Assembly (NCBI GenBank): GCA_045654885.1
Contig: JAZOOF010000042.1
Location: forward strand, 1 to 27,481
Direction: 5' to 3'
Source: HGM04593 sp045654885
GTDB taxonomy: Bacteria; Bacteroidota; Bacteroidia; Bacteroidales; Bacteroidaceae
Length of the DNA: 27,481 bases
The notes under the pieces were generated by a model. That model was not told the origin of the DNA. It saw only the letters and a program-made list of their open reading frames with translations, and made no database searches. Every line of letters starts with the position of its first letter. Positions within the stretch are counted from its first letter, which is position 1. The position numbers and the translations under genes are program-made. Below, piece by piece: positions 1 to 8,080 of the stretch.

Positions 1-450
1 ATCAAAATCACAGCGAACAGCCGGGCAAGCAGAGGAAACAGGACAAAATTTGTTTGAGCGGTGCATATACGCGATGCTGTTATTGCGTGAGAAGCGAGTT
101 GTTTTGTCCCCGATGCTTGAACGAACAGCTGTTTGCGGCAAATAACAGCCGACCGAGGGATGTCGCTTGCGACTCGCGAGCAAAAGGCTGTTATGACTGA
201 TTTTGCCGGTGCCGGGCGTGTTTGGTGCTTTTTGAGCGACAAAAAGCACGTATAGAAAGACTTGAAGGAAAATACAAGTGAACAATTAAGGTTGAGGACT
301 GCTGTAGAATTTAACGACGAGCTAAAGCAATGCCTACACTGTTTTTTGCGACCGTTCAGAAATTTTTTCCTTTTGGAATTTTATTTATATGCACTTACCC
401 ACAATAAATTTCTACTGACCCGAAATAAATTCATGCAGCAGATATATAAA
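1..450. other. Gene-free left-edge region with several hairpins
   Basis: No convincing coding sequence was found. The stretch is rich in inverted repeats: the palindrome AACAGCTGTT (124-133), ATAACAGCC (142-150) pairing with GGCTGTTAT (186-194), an inner GTCGCttGCGAC hairpin (162-173), the palindrome CTCGCGAG (173-180), and GTGCTTTTT (225-233) pairing perfectly with AAAAAGCAC (241-249) across a 7-nt loop. A frame open from the left edge (3-200) contains clustered cysteines, but the symmetry explains the sequence better than coding does. It could be the tail of an upstream gene, a dispersed repeat or a structured RNA; the sequence alone does not decide. From 250 to 450 the DNA becomes AT-rich and I see nothing definite. 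Confidence 0.5.
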
Positions 451-502
451 CGAACAATCCCCAAGGTCAAAAGACTTTGGGGATTGTTCGTTATTATTAT
501 TT
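451..502. terminator. Long hairpin, probable rho-independent terminator
   Basis: CGAACAATCCCCAA (451-464) and TTGGGGATTGTTCG (477-490) form a perfect 14-bp stem. G-U pairs can extend it inward over a short A-rich loop. On the plus strand it is followed by the T-rich run TTATTATTATTT (491-502). No gene is seen just upstream on the plus strand, so it may terminate a transcript that starts outside the window or in the structured left-edge DNA. On the minus strand it could act as a back-up terminator for the peptidase gene ending at 709. Confidence 0.65.
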
Positions 503-702
503 AACGTGAGTTCGATATAAACTCGAATAGACCGCAACTTGTCATTGCCTTTGGCTCCTGTGGGCGGCGACCTACGGTTCTGACAGGGCGAAACGACGAG
601 GAATCTAAAAATATTGCGAGATAAGAGATTTCTCACATTTGTTCGAAATGACAGAATACAATAAATATCAATATGAATTGTTATTTCGAACTCACGTTAT
701 TT
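499..702. repeat. MITE-like element with terminal inverted repeats
   Basis: AACGTGAGTTCGA (503-515) is perfectly complementary to TCGAACTCACGTT (686-698). The 196-bp unit is flanked on both sides by ATTT (499-502 and 699-702), which looks like a 4-bp target duplication, though the flanks are AT-rich and this could be chance. Nested inside are TGTCATT (540-546) and AATGACA (647-653). The inner text around 620-655 (gagatttctcac, then ttcgaaatgacag) resembles dispersed intergenic repeats I associate with Bacteroidetes genomes. It has no coding capacity, so it would need a transposase in trans. It lies about 10 bp past the stop of the peptidase gene and may also form that gene's 3' end. Confidence 0.55.
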
Positions 703-708
703 ATACAA

Positions 709-2115
709 TTACTCCTCGGGTGTGAACATGGGGTCCCAGGCGGGGAGCATTGTGGGTTTCTCGTCAAGAATCTTGAGTATGTTCTCGGGAACATATTTCT
801 TGTCGACAACAAGGCGGAACATGTACTCATTGAACCACTCGTCGGTCATTATGAGTGTGCCGTTGAAGCCCGACTGTGCGCCCCAGCTGTTCTCGACCTG
901 CCATTTCTTGGGGTTGCCGTCCTTGTCAAGGTCTACTGCCATCAATGTCATGGCATGCGATGAACCGCTGTCGAAGGTCATTATGCGCTCGCGCTTGTCC
1001 ATGCCGAACTCAATGCCAAAGAGCTCCTCGTACTTGAAGTTGTTGAGGTCGAGTGTTCCGCGCTCCGAGTTCAGGTACTTGCCAACGTCGCAAGAGAAGT
1101 ACATCATTGTGCTGTCCTTGATTGATGCGATGGCCATGGCCTTGATTTCCTCAATGGGGAGGTTGATGTAGAGCCAGTTGTGTCCGTCGTAGAGGTGGCG
1201 GTCGTACTCAATTTCATAGCTCTTCCAGTATGGACGTGCGGGGTCGTTCATGAACATTACATAGTCGTCCTGCATGTTTATGTTCACATACTTCTCGTAG
1301 AATGCCTTTGGAGTGTAGAGCTGTGGCTCCTCGCGGTACTTGCCGTTTGCATCCTTTGGTGCCCACAAGAATTCTGTAGGTGGAACACCATATACATTTG
1401 CAAGCATCTTGTAAACAGTCTTCAACTGCTCCTTCTTCATCTTCTGCAACTCTTTCTCCTTTGCTCCGTTCTCGCTTGCCTGGCGAAGTTCGATGGCGAA
1501 CTCGCGCAGCTTGCGGGTGAGGAGTGATGAGAATGCGCTGGTGTTGTCGCTGGTGTAGGTCTCCTTCATCACACCCTTGGGTACGACGCCATACTTTGCA
1601 ACAAGGTCGGCAACACCGGTGAATGTGCCGCCGTCGCTGAGCGGGTGCTTCAGGAGCCACTCCACGGTGCGGTCGTCAATGGGTTTCTTGCGGGTGTCGA
1701 TGATGCCCTGCAGGAAGAGGTTTGACTTCTCCAGCTGGTCGAAGAAGAAGTTGTACACCTGTGAGAACTCGAACGCACCGAGGTTCTCGCTCGCAATCAT
1801 CTTTGCGCGCATCACGTTAAGGCCGGTGAAAAGCCAGCAACGGCCCGATGACTTCTGATTGGTAATTCCCTTTGATGGCACGCTGTGGCTGAAATAGGTG
1901 TCCAGCTCGTTGAGGTTCTCCTGGTTCAGTGCCAGTCCTTTGATTGGCTGTGAGAGCAGGATGTTCTGGAGTGCCTTCTCGGCTGTTGTGGGTTTGTAGC
2001 TCTCGCTCAGTTCCTTGAGCATCTGCGAGTCGATGCCGCCGTTGTTCTGTGCCACAGCGCTGCCCGACAGCATGATGGCTACTGCAATGCAACCCAATAG
2101 TCTTGTCTTTTTCAT
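709..2115 (-). CDS. Secreted C1-family aminopeptidase (bleomycin hydrolase/PepC type)
   Basis: A papain-fold cysteine peptidase of family C1B, which removes N-terminal residues from peptides. From the ATG at 2115 the product is 468 aa and begins with a signal peptide (MKKTRLLG, a hydrophobic core ending near SGSAVAQ), so it is exported, unlike cytosolic PepC. The catalytic triad is visible: Cys93 in SSGRCWLFTG, His387 in SSHAMTL and Asn409 in VENSWG. An upstream in-frame ATG at 2154 would add 13 hydrophilic residues before the signal peptide, so 2115 is preferred. Length and motifs fit a complete enzyme. It is transcribed away from mfd's 3' end in the same direction, across a repeat-containing gap, and so probably has its own promoter. 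Exported C1B peptidases are common in Bacteroidales; the substrate here is inferred to be dietary or host-derived peptides. Confidence 0.9.
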   Translation of the reverse strand: MKKTRLLGCIAVAIMLSGSAVAQNNGGIDSQMLKELSESYKPTTAEKALQNILLSQPIKGLALNQENLNELDTYFSHSVPSKGITNQKSSGRCWLFTGLNVMRAKMIASENLGAFEFSQVYNFFFDQLEKSNLFLQGIIDTRKKPIDDRTVEWLLKHPLSDGGTFTGVADLVAKYGVVPKGVMKETYTSDNTSAFSSLLTRKLREFAIELRQASENGAKEKELQKMKKEQLKTVYKMLANVYGVPPTEFLWAPKDANGKYREEPQLYTPKAFYEKYVNINMQDDYVMFMNDPARPYWKSYEIEYDRHLYDGHNWLYINLPIEEIKAMAIASIKDSTMMYFSCDVGKYLNSERGTLDLNNFKYEELFGIEFGMDKRERIMTFDSGSSHAMTLMAVDLDKDGNPKKWQVENSWGAQSGFNGTLIMTDEWFNEYMFRLVVDKKYVPENILKILDEKPTMLPAWDPMFTPEE

Positions 2116-2269
2116 ATTGTTACTGTTTTTATGGTTGTTCTCTTCTCTTTTCAATTCTTTACCGGGCGAAGTTTGTCATTTTTCGGGCAAGCCCTCAACA
2201 ACACGTCTGAACGCATGTGAAGAACCTCAAAAGATACTTCGCTTTGCCCGGTATGACAAGGCTGTGCTT
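2116..2269. repeat. Degenerate inverted-repeat spacer
   Basis: The gap between the end of mfd and the peptidase start holds an imperfect inverted repeat: TACCGGGC (2160-2167) pairs with GCCCGGTA (2246-2253), and adjoining GAAG/CTTCG sequence pairs with a small offset. The inner sequence (ttgtcattt, then agatacttcgc and atgacaag) resembles the dispersed repeats also suggested at 503-698. No clear -7 box was found for the peptidase. Confidence 0.45.
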
Positions 2270-5200
2270 TTAACAGCTTTCGGCACTCTGCCTTGAAATG
2301 TCGGCATGCCGTTGTATCTCCTCGATAAAAGCAAGCGCTGTCTCTACATTTTTCACGTTTTCAACGGTGATTATGCAACGTCCGTCGCCCTCGCGTACCT
2401 TGCATTTGTATTGGCTGGTTGGTATATATCCCATTATGCTGCCAAAGAGTTCGCCGGTGTAGTAGCGCTCGTTGCGGGTATCAACAAGGAACAGGTTCAT
2501 ACGGCCGCCTTTCAGGGCTATCTTCTCAATGCCCAGTTTCTGTGCTTTGTGGCGCATGGATACTACCCTTATGAGCTCCTCGCCCTCCTTGGGTATGGCA
2601 CCGAAACGGTCCTGCATCCTTGCCCTGAAGGCCTCAATCTCGCGGCTGTCGGTTAGTGAGTCGAGCTCGCGGTACAGGAGTATGCGCTCGTTGCTGTCGG
2701 GGACATAAAGTGCGGGGAACAGCAGTTCGAGGTCGCTCTCCACAAAGCACTCCTTCACGTAGCTGTCGGCAGCGGTTTCGTTCTCCTCCTGCATGAGAAT
2801 ATCGGAGAATTCATCCTCCTTGAGCTCCTGCACGGCCTCGGCAAGAATCTTCTGGTATGTCTCGTAGCCCAGGTCGGCAATGAAGCCGCTCTGTTCGGCG
2901 CCAAGGAGGTTGCCCGCACCGCGTATGTCAAGGTCCTGCATGGCTATGCTCATTCCGCTGCCCAGTTCGCTGAAACTCTCGATGGCCTCCAAGCGGCGGC
3001 GCGCATCGGTGCTCAGGCTCTCGCGTGGCGGGGTGAGCATGTAGCAGAATGCCTTGCGCTTGCCACGTCCCACGCGCCCGCGCATCTGGTGCAGGTCGCT
3101 GAGTCCGAAGTTCTGAGCCTGGTTTATTATGATGGTGTTGACATTCGGTATGTCTATGCCGTTCTCAACGATGGATGTTGCAATGAGCACATCGTGGTCG
3201 TGGTTGATGAATTCGTAGAGCCTTCTCTCAAGTTCGGCCGGCTCCATCTGTCCGTGGCCTATGCACACGCGTACTCCCGGAACGTGGCGCCTGATGAGGG
3301 TGGCAAGCTCTTCCATGCCCGAGATTCTGTTTGTGATAAGGAACACCTGGCCGTTGCGGCTGAGCTCAAAGCTGATGGCCTCCTTTATAACCTCGGCATC
3401 GAAATTGTGGATTTCGGTGTGGATGGGGTAGCGGTTGGGCGGCGGTGTCTGTATTATGGAGAGGTCGCGTGCCCCCATGATGGAGAACTGCAGGGTGCGC
3501 GGGATGGGGGTGGCTGTCATGGTGAGTGTGTCAACATTCACCTTCATCTGGCGAAGCTTCTCCTTCACGGCAACACCGAACTTCTGCTCCTCGTCAATAA
3601 TAAGCAATCCCAAGTCCTTGAATTTCACCTCTTTGCTTGTGAGCTTGTGTGTGCCAATCACAATATCCACCTTGCCCTCCTTTATCTCCTCAAGCACCTT
3701 TTTGGTAGTCGCTGTGCTGCGTGCACGGCTCAGGTACTGCACGGTGCAGGGGAAATCTTTAAGGCGTTCCTTGAAGGTGAGGTAGTGCTGGTAGGCCAAC
3801 ACTGTCGTGGGTACAAGCACGGCAACCTGTTTGCCGTCGGTGGCGGCCTTGAAGGCGGCACGTATGGCAACTTCGGTCTTGCCAAAGCCTACATCGCCAC
3901 ATATGAGGCGGTCCATCGGGCGCTTGCGCTCCATGTCCTGCTTGACCTCATTGGTGGCCTTGAACTGGTCGGGGGTGTCCTCGTATATGAAGCTTGCCTC
4001 CAGCTCGTTCTGCAGATAGGTGTCGGGCGAGAATGCAAAACCCTCCTCCTTGTAGCGTTGCGAGTAAAGTTTTATAAGGTCGCGTGCGATGTCCTTTATC
4101 TTGTTCTTGGTGCGCTCTTTCATGCGCTCCCATGCGCCGGTGCCCAGCTTGCTCACCTGTGGCGCGTCGCCCTCCTTGCCCCTGTACTTTGATATCTTGT
4201 GCAGGTTGTGGATTGAGACAAAGACAACGTCGTCGTTGCGGTATATGAGTTTGATGGCCTCTTGTGTAACATCACCGTTGGGAATGCGCACCAGGCCGCC
4301 GAACTTGCCAATGCCGTGGTCTATGTGCACAATGTAGTCGCCAATGCCGAACTCCTTCAGTTCCTTGATTGTGAGTGCCGCCTTGCCGTTGCGTGCGCGT
4401 TCGCTGCGCAAACGGAAATTGTGGAAGCGCCCGAAGAGCTGATGGTCGGTGAAAAGGGCAATTTTTAGTATGTTGTCACAGAATCCTTCGTGAATGGTGT
4501 GCTCGATTGGCGTGAACGGAATATCGTCGCCGCGCTCCTCGAAGATGGCTTTCAGACGGTCGGCCTGGTGAAGGTCATCGGTAAGCAGGAACAGCTTGTA
4601 ACCCTCATCGAGCAGGCGCTTGAAATTCTGGCTCACAAGGTCAAAATCCTTGTGGAAGAGCGGTTGCAGCGATGTGTCGAACTTTACTTTTGTGTTGTTG
4701 CCGCCTGCGGCCTGCGCTCGCAATTGCCAATGCTTTGTGCTCTTTGCATACTGTTCAAGCTCATCGCTTGTCATCAGTTCCGGCATCTGTGGCAGGGATT
4801 CGTCCGACAGCCTGGCCTGCAGTGTGAAGCCTTCGTTGTTGAGTTTGTCAATGCACCCCTTGACAAATGCAATATCCTTGGTTATAAGGATTGCACTCTT
4901 TGGCAGGAAGCCTGTTATTGCCACTGCCTCGCTGCCGCAGAGTTTGGGCACTATGATTGCCTCATCGGTTCGTTCCTTCGACAGCTGGTCCTCGACGGTG
5001 AATGTGCGTATGCTCTCCACCTCGTCGCCAAAGAAGTCTATGCGGTAGGGATATTCCGATGAAAAGGAGAAAATATCGATGAGGCTGCCTCGCACGGCAA
5101 ACTCGCCGGGCTCGTACACATATGTCACCTCCTTGAAATTCAGGGCTGCAAGCCGCTTCTCCACCTCGTCGCGGCTTATGCAGTCGCCAATGGCTATGGT

Positions 5201-5641
5201 GAGTGTCTTCTCTTCGAGTTGCTGTTGCGACACTACCTTCTCGGCAAGAGCATCGGGGTGTGTAACGATGACAAGTCCCTCCTTGCGTCGGCGGTTTATG
5301 AGGCGGCTCATTACCTCGGTTCGCAGTATGCGGTTGGCATCGTCCTCCTGGCCATATTTCATGGCACGGCGGAACGATGACGGGAAGAACAGTATGTTGT
5401 TGTCTCCCGTAATCTGCATCATATCGTGGTACAGGTAGCCGGCCTCCTCGGCATCGTTCATCACCACAAGCAGTGTCTGCCCGGGTGCGCGCTGCTTGAG
5501 ACCGCAAAGGGTCATTGCAGCCGAACTGCCCAACAATCCCTCAAGGAGGACATGTTTCCTGCCCCCCTCTTCGCGCAACTGCATCAGGGCATCAACGCCC
5601 GGATGTGCCGCGTAGATATTTTGTATTTCCTTCGCTTCCAT
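2270..5641 (-). CDS. mfd: Transcription-repair coupling factor Mfd
   Basis: Mfd is a DNA translocase that removes RNA polymerase stalled at lesions and recruits UvrA to the transcribed strand. The product is 1123 aa from the ATG at 5641, a normal length. The N-terminal part (about 1-400) is the UvrB-like region and the RNA-polymerase-interacting CarD-like segment follows (around FGIGDYIVHIDHGIGKFGG). The helicase core has Walker A GDVGFGKT (582-589) and the DEEQ box (683-686). The MTATPIPRTL and QMRGRVGRG motifs are shared with RecG, and the C-terminal TRCF domain is present. Alternative starts upstream (TTG 5659, ATG 5650) overlap a candidate -7 box; MEAKEIQNIY at 5641 looks like the natural start for this family. 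No frameshift or missing motif was seen. Confidence 0.97.
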   Translation of the reverse strand: MEAKEIQNIYAAHPGVDALMQLREEGGRKHVLLEGLLGSSAAMTLCGLKQRAPGQTLLVVMNDAEEAGYLYHDMMQITGDNNILFFPSSFRRAMKYGQEDDANRILRTEVMSRLINRRRKEGLVIVTHPDALAEKVVSQQQLEEKTLTIAIGDCISRDEVEKRLAALNFKEVTYVYEPGEFAVRGSLIDIFSFSSEYPYRIDFFGDEVESIRTFTVEDQLSKERTDEAIIVPKLCGSEAVAITGFLPKSAILITKDIAFVKGCIDKLNNEGFTLQARLSDESLPQMPELMTSDELEQYAKSTKHWQLRAQAAGGNNTKVKFDTSLQPLFHKDFDLVSQNFKRLLDEGYKLFLLTDDLHQADRLKAIFEERGDDIPFTPIEHTIHEGFCDNILKIALFTDHQLFGRFHNFRLRSERARNGKAALTIKELKEFGIGDYIVHIDHGIGKFGGLVRIPNGDVTQEAIKLIYRNDDVVFVSIHNLHKISKYRGKEGDAPQVSKLGTGAWERMKERTKNKIKDIARDLIKLYSQRYKEEGFAFSPDTYLQNELEASFIYEDTPDQFKATNEVKQDMERKRPMDRLICGDVGFGKTEVAIRAAFKAATDGKQVAVLVPTTVLAYQHYLTFKERLKDFPCTVQYLSRARSTATTKKVLEEIKEGKVDIVIGTHKLTSKEVKFKDLGLLIIDEEQKFGVAVKEKLRQMKVNVDTLTMTATPIPRTLQFSIMGARDLSIIQTPPPNRYPIHTEIHNFDAEVIKEAISFELSRNGQVFLITNRISGMEELATLIRRHVPGVRVCIGHGQMEPAELERRLYEFINHDHDVLIATSIVENGIDIPNVNTIIINQAQNFGLSDLHQMRGRVGRGKRKAFCYMLTPPRESLSTDARRRLEAIESFSELGSGMSIAMQDLDIRGAGNLLGAEQSGFIADLGYETYQKILAEAVQELKEDEFSDILMQEENETAADSYVKECFVESDLELLFPALYVPDSNERILLYRELDSLTDSREIEAFRARMQDRFGAIPKEGEELIRVVSMRHKAQKLGIEKIALKGGRMNLFLVDTRNERYYTGELFGSIMGYIPTSQYKCKVREGDGRCIITVENVKNVETALAFIEEIQRHADISRQSAESC

Positions 5642-5656
5642 TCTGTTCATCCATTG

Positions 5657-5664
5657 CAAATTTA
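5657..5664 (-). promoter_or_regulatory. Candidate -7 box for mfd (TAAATTTG)
   Basis: On the minus strand the sequence reads TAAATTTG, an exact match to the Bacteroidetes -7 consensus TAnnTTTG. It lies 15 bp before the mfd ATG at 5641, which implies a very short leader. A TTTG is present upstream (5678-5681), but the 13-bp spacing is shorter than the usual 19-21, so only the -7 element is persuasive. Confidence 0.4.
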
Positions 5665-5746
5665 GAAATAAAATCTACAAATTTCTTATAAAAACTGCAT
5701 TAATTGTTTTATTGTTGTATATTCGCGGTAGATAACGGTTGATTTT

Positions 5747-6163
5747 ATGGAAGGATATATCTACAGTCTCGAAATGAAGGTGCGCGACTATGAGTGCGAC
5801 ATACAGGGGGTGGTGAACAATGCCAACTACCAGCACTATCTGGAGTTTGCGCGCCATGAATTCCTGGAGCAGATTGGTGGCAGCTTCTCGCAGATGCACG
5901 ACGAGGGGCTTGACATGATGGTATCGAAGATAACATTGGAATACAAGCGCCCTTTGCGTGGCGGCGACAGGTTCGTGGTGTGCATCAATGCAAAACGCAA
6001 GGGTGCCAAACTGGTATTCCTGCAGGATATATATAACCTTGCCGACGGTTCCCTCTCTTTGAAGGGTGAGGTTGATGTCGTTTGCCTTAAAGATGGCCGC
6101 CTTACACGCGGCGAGGTGTTTGACGATATGCTGAAAGTATTCATTAATCAAAAACAGGATTGA
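5747..6163 (+). CDS. Hotdog-fold acyl-CoA thioesterase (YbgC/4HBT family)
   Basis: Hydrolyses acyl-CoA thioesters; the natural acyl chain cannot be told from sequence. The 138-aa product is a single hotdog domain of the 4-hydroxybenzoyl-CoA thioesterase family. The signature is DIQGVVNNANYQHYLEFAR, with the expected catalytic Asp18 ahead of the N-x-x-Y-x-x-Y-x-E segment. A central strand (KITLEYKRPLRGGDRF) also matches the family. It is divergent from mfd, with an 83-105 bp spacer containing only a weak -7-like TATATTCG (5718-5725). The next gene starts 1 nt after its stop, so the two are co-transcribed. It has no signal peptide and acts in the cytosol. Function beyond thioester hydrolysis is inferred. 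Confidence 0.88.
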   Translation: MEGYIYSLEMKVRDYECDIQGVVNNANYQHYLEFARHEFLEQIGGSFSQMHDEGLDMMVSKITLEYKRPLRGGDRFVVCINAKRKGAKLVFLQDIYNLADGSLSLKGEVDVVCLKDGRLTRGEVFDDMLKVFINQKQD

Positions 6164-6164
6164 T

Positions 6165-6542
6165 ATGGGCTCATTGATTTCATTGCTTGTATTAGGCGCA
6201 ATATATTCAATCGTCTATGTTGTGAAGAAACTTGCACCTCCTATGGATGGTGGAAAACAGGTTTTTGGCGAGGCCTTCCCCGAGATAGAGATGCCGGAAC
6301 CGCAACCCGAGTATGTTGCACCGGCACGCGAGGCTGCACCTGAAGGACATCCGTCAAAACCGGAACGGAAACCTCGTGGCGCTTCGCAACCGCATCCCGT
6401 CCGCCCTGTAGCTGCCGATGATGAAGCTTTCGATAAGAATGATGGAAAACAGACAGCCGGGAAACCTTTGGTGCATCTTGGTAACAAATCCGAGGCAAAG
6501 AAGGCATTCATATATTCCGAAATCTTCAAAAGGAAATATTGA
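6165..6542 (+). CDS. Small N-terminally anchored protein of unknown function
   Basis: 125 aa, function not recognised. One transmembrane segment lies at about residues 3-20 (ISLLVLGAIYSIVYVV). A low-complexity Pro/Glu/Arg-rich linker follows (about 38-90), and a short C-terminal motif ends in KKAFIYSEIFKRKY. Small proteins with this plan (membrane anchor, disordered linker, basic aromatic tail) recur in Bacteroidales from general knowledge, but I cannot name a family. It starts 1 nt after the thioesterase stop and is followed 50 bp later by the CoA-transferase, which suggests one transcription unit. The C-terminal motif might bind a partner; that is inference. Confidence 0.7.
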   Translation: MGSLISLLVLGAIYSIVYVVKKLAPPMDGGKQVFGEAFPEIEMPEPQPEYVAPAREAAPEGHPSKPERKPRGASQPHPVRPVAADDEAFDKNDGKQTAGKPLVHLGNKSEAKKAFIYSEIFKRKY

Positions 6543-6592
6543 TTATCTGTTCCGCAAGGAACCTGAAAAAGACAAACATAAAAAGAACTACT

Positions 6593-8080
6593 ATGAGTTA
6601 TCGCATTATGACAGCCGCCGAGGCTGCATGCCATATCAACAACGGCGATGGTGTGGGAATAAGTGGCTTTACGCTGTCGGGAACCCCAAAGACAGTGCTT
6701 CCCGAGGTTGCTAAACGTGCCGAAGAGGCGCATGCGGCAGGCAAACCGTTTAAAATAAATCTCTATTCGGGTGCATCTACCGGCGATTCCATCGACGGCA
6801 TGCTTTCGCGTGCAAAGGCAATAGGTTTCCGTGCGCCGTTTATCTCCAATCCAACCGTGCGCACGGCCATCAATGGCAAGGAGATGCAGTATTGCGACCT
6901 GCACCTTTCTCTCATGGCACAGGACCTGCGCTATGGCTACCTGGGAAAGGTTGACGTGGCAATTCTTGAGGCAATTGACATCACCGATGACGGTAAGGTT
7001 TATCTTACCACTGCCGGTGGAATAGGCCAGACGGTAGCTAATCTTGCCGACAGAATCATCATAGAGCGCAACACCTATCACCGCACTATGGGTCTGCACG
7101 ATGTGTATGAACCAAAGGACCCTCCTTGCCGCAGGGAAATTCCAATATACAACGCGGGTGACAGGATAGGCAAGCCCTATGTTCAGGTCGACCCCAAGAA
7201 AGTTGTGGGTATTGTCGAGGTGTGCATGCCTAATGAACAGGTTGTTTTCAAGGAGCTCGACCCGGTTACAAAGAAGATTGGCGAGAATGTGGTAAATTTC
7301 ATTGCGGGAGAGATAAAGCGCGGCATTATCCCCGCTGCCGGCCTTCCAATACAGAGCGGTATCGGCAATGTAGCGAATGCAGTGCTCAAGGGACTTGAGG
7401 AGTGTAACGGCATTCCGCCTCTCGACCTCTATTCCGAGGTGTTGCAGGATTCTGTAATCAAGCTCATGGAGCTCGGTCGTGTGAAGGCCGGCAGTACCTG
7501 CTCGCTTTCACTCAGCCAGGAGTGCCTGCAGCATGTTTATGACAACCTCGATTTCTTCAAGGATAGGCTCATTCTGCGTCCGTCGGAGATTTCTAATCAC
7601 CCCGAGATTATACGCCGTCTCGGACTCATTGCCATGAATACCGCCATAGAGGTCGACCTCTACGGTTGTGTAAACTCGTCACACATATGCGGTACGCGCT
7701 TGATGAACGGTATAGGCGGTTCCGGCGATTTCGCGCGCAACGCATTCATCTCCATATTCACCTGTCCATCGACACAGAAGGGTGGCATGATAAGTTCAAT
7801 TGTGCCTATGGTAACACATGCCGACCACACCGAGCACGATGTACGTGTTGTGGTTACCGAGTGGGGTGTTGCCGACCTGCGTGGCAAGTGTCCCGACGAG
7901 CGTGCGCGTACCATTATCGAAAACTGCGCCCACCCCGACTATCGCAACCTGCTGTGGGATTACCTGAAGATTGCAAAGAGCGGCCACGTATCGCATAATG
8001 TTGCGGCTGCATTGGGTATGCATGCCACATTCGAGCGCGAGGGGGATATGAGCAAAACCGATTGGAGCCGCTTTGTATGA
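6593..8080 (+). CDS. Acetyl-CoA hydrolase/CoA-transferase family protein
   Basis: Transfers CoA between short-chain acids (for example succinate, acetate or propionate) through a glutamyl-CoA thioester. The 495-aa product has the two-domain family fold. The candidate catalytic glutamate is Glu282 in LYSEVLQDSVIKL, preceded by the glycine-rich GIGNVANAVLKGLEE. The C-terminal half has the family's GGSGDF and VTEWGVADLRG motifs. The ATG at 6593 (MSYRIMTAAEAA) is chosen over a TTG at 6539 that overlaps the previous gene. The gene for an RNA methyltransferase overlaps its stop (ATGA). In fermenting Bacteroidales such enzymes take part in propionate and succinate formation; the acid pair used here is not readable from the sequence. 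Confidence 0.9.
   Translation: MSYRIMTAAEAACHINNGDGVGISGFTLSGTPKTVLPEVAKRAEEAHAAGKPFKINLYSGASTGDSIDGMLSRAKAIGFRAPFISNPTVRTAINGKEMQYCDLHLSLMAQDLRYGYLGKVDVAILEAIDITDDGKVYLTTAGGIGQTVANLADRIIIERNTYHRTMGLHDVYEPKDPPCRREIPIYNAGDRIGKPYVQVDPKKVVGIVEVCMPNEQVVFKELDPVTKKIGENVVNFIAGEIKRGIIPAAGLPIQSGIGNVANAVLKGLEECNGIPPLDLYSEVLQDSVIKLMELGRVKAGSTCSLSLSQECLQHVYDNLDFFKDRLILRPSEISNHPEIIRRLGLIAMNTAIEVDLYGCVNSSHICGTRLMNGIGGSGDFARNAFISIFTCPSTQKGGMISSIVPMVTHADHTEHDVRVVVTEWGVADLRGKCPDERARTIIENCAHPDYRNLLWDYLKIAKSGHVSHNVAAALGMHATFEREGDMSKTDWSRFV

Noticed and set aside
3..200. Frame open from the left edge with clustered cysteines (CCYC then CPRC), resembling a zinc-binding tail
   Set aside because: The same DNA is dense in palindromes, there is no recognisable family, a second frame is also open over much of it, and no start is inside the window. 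Kept only as a possibility.
262..504. 80-codon open frame on the plus strand
   Set aside because: It runs through the terminator-like hairpin, begins at a non-ATG codon in AT-rich DNA and shows no domain or sensible composition.
3089..4192. Long (367-codon) plus-strand open frame
   Set aside because: It lies entirely opposite mfd, whose helicase motifs are intact; it is a by-product of mfd codon use.
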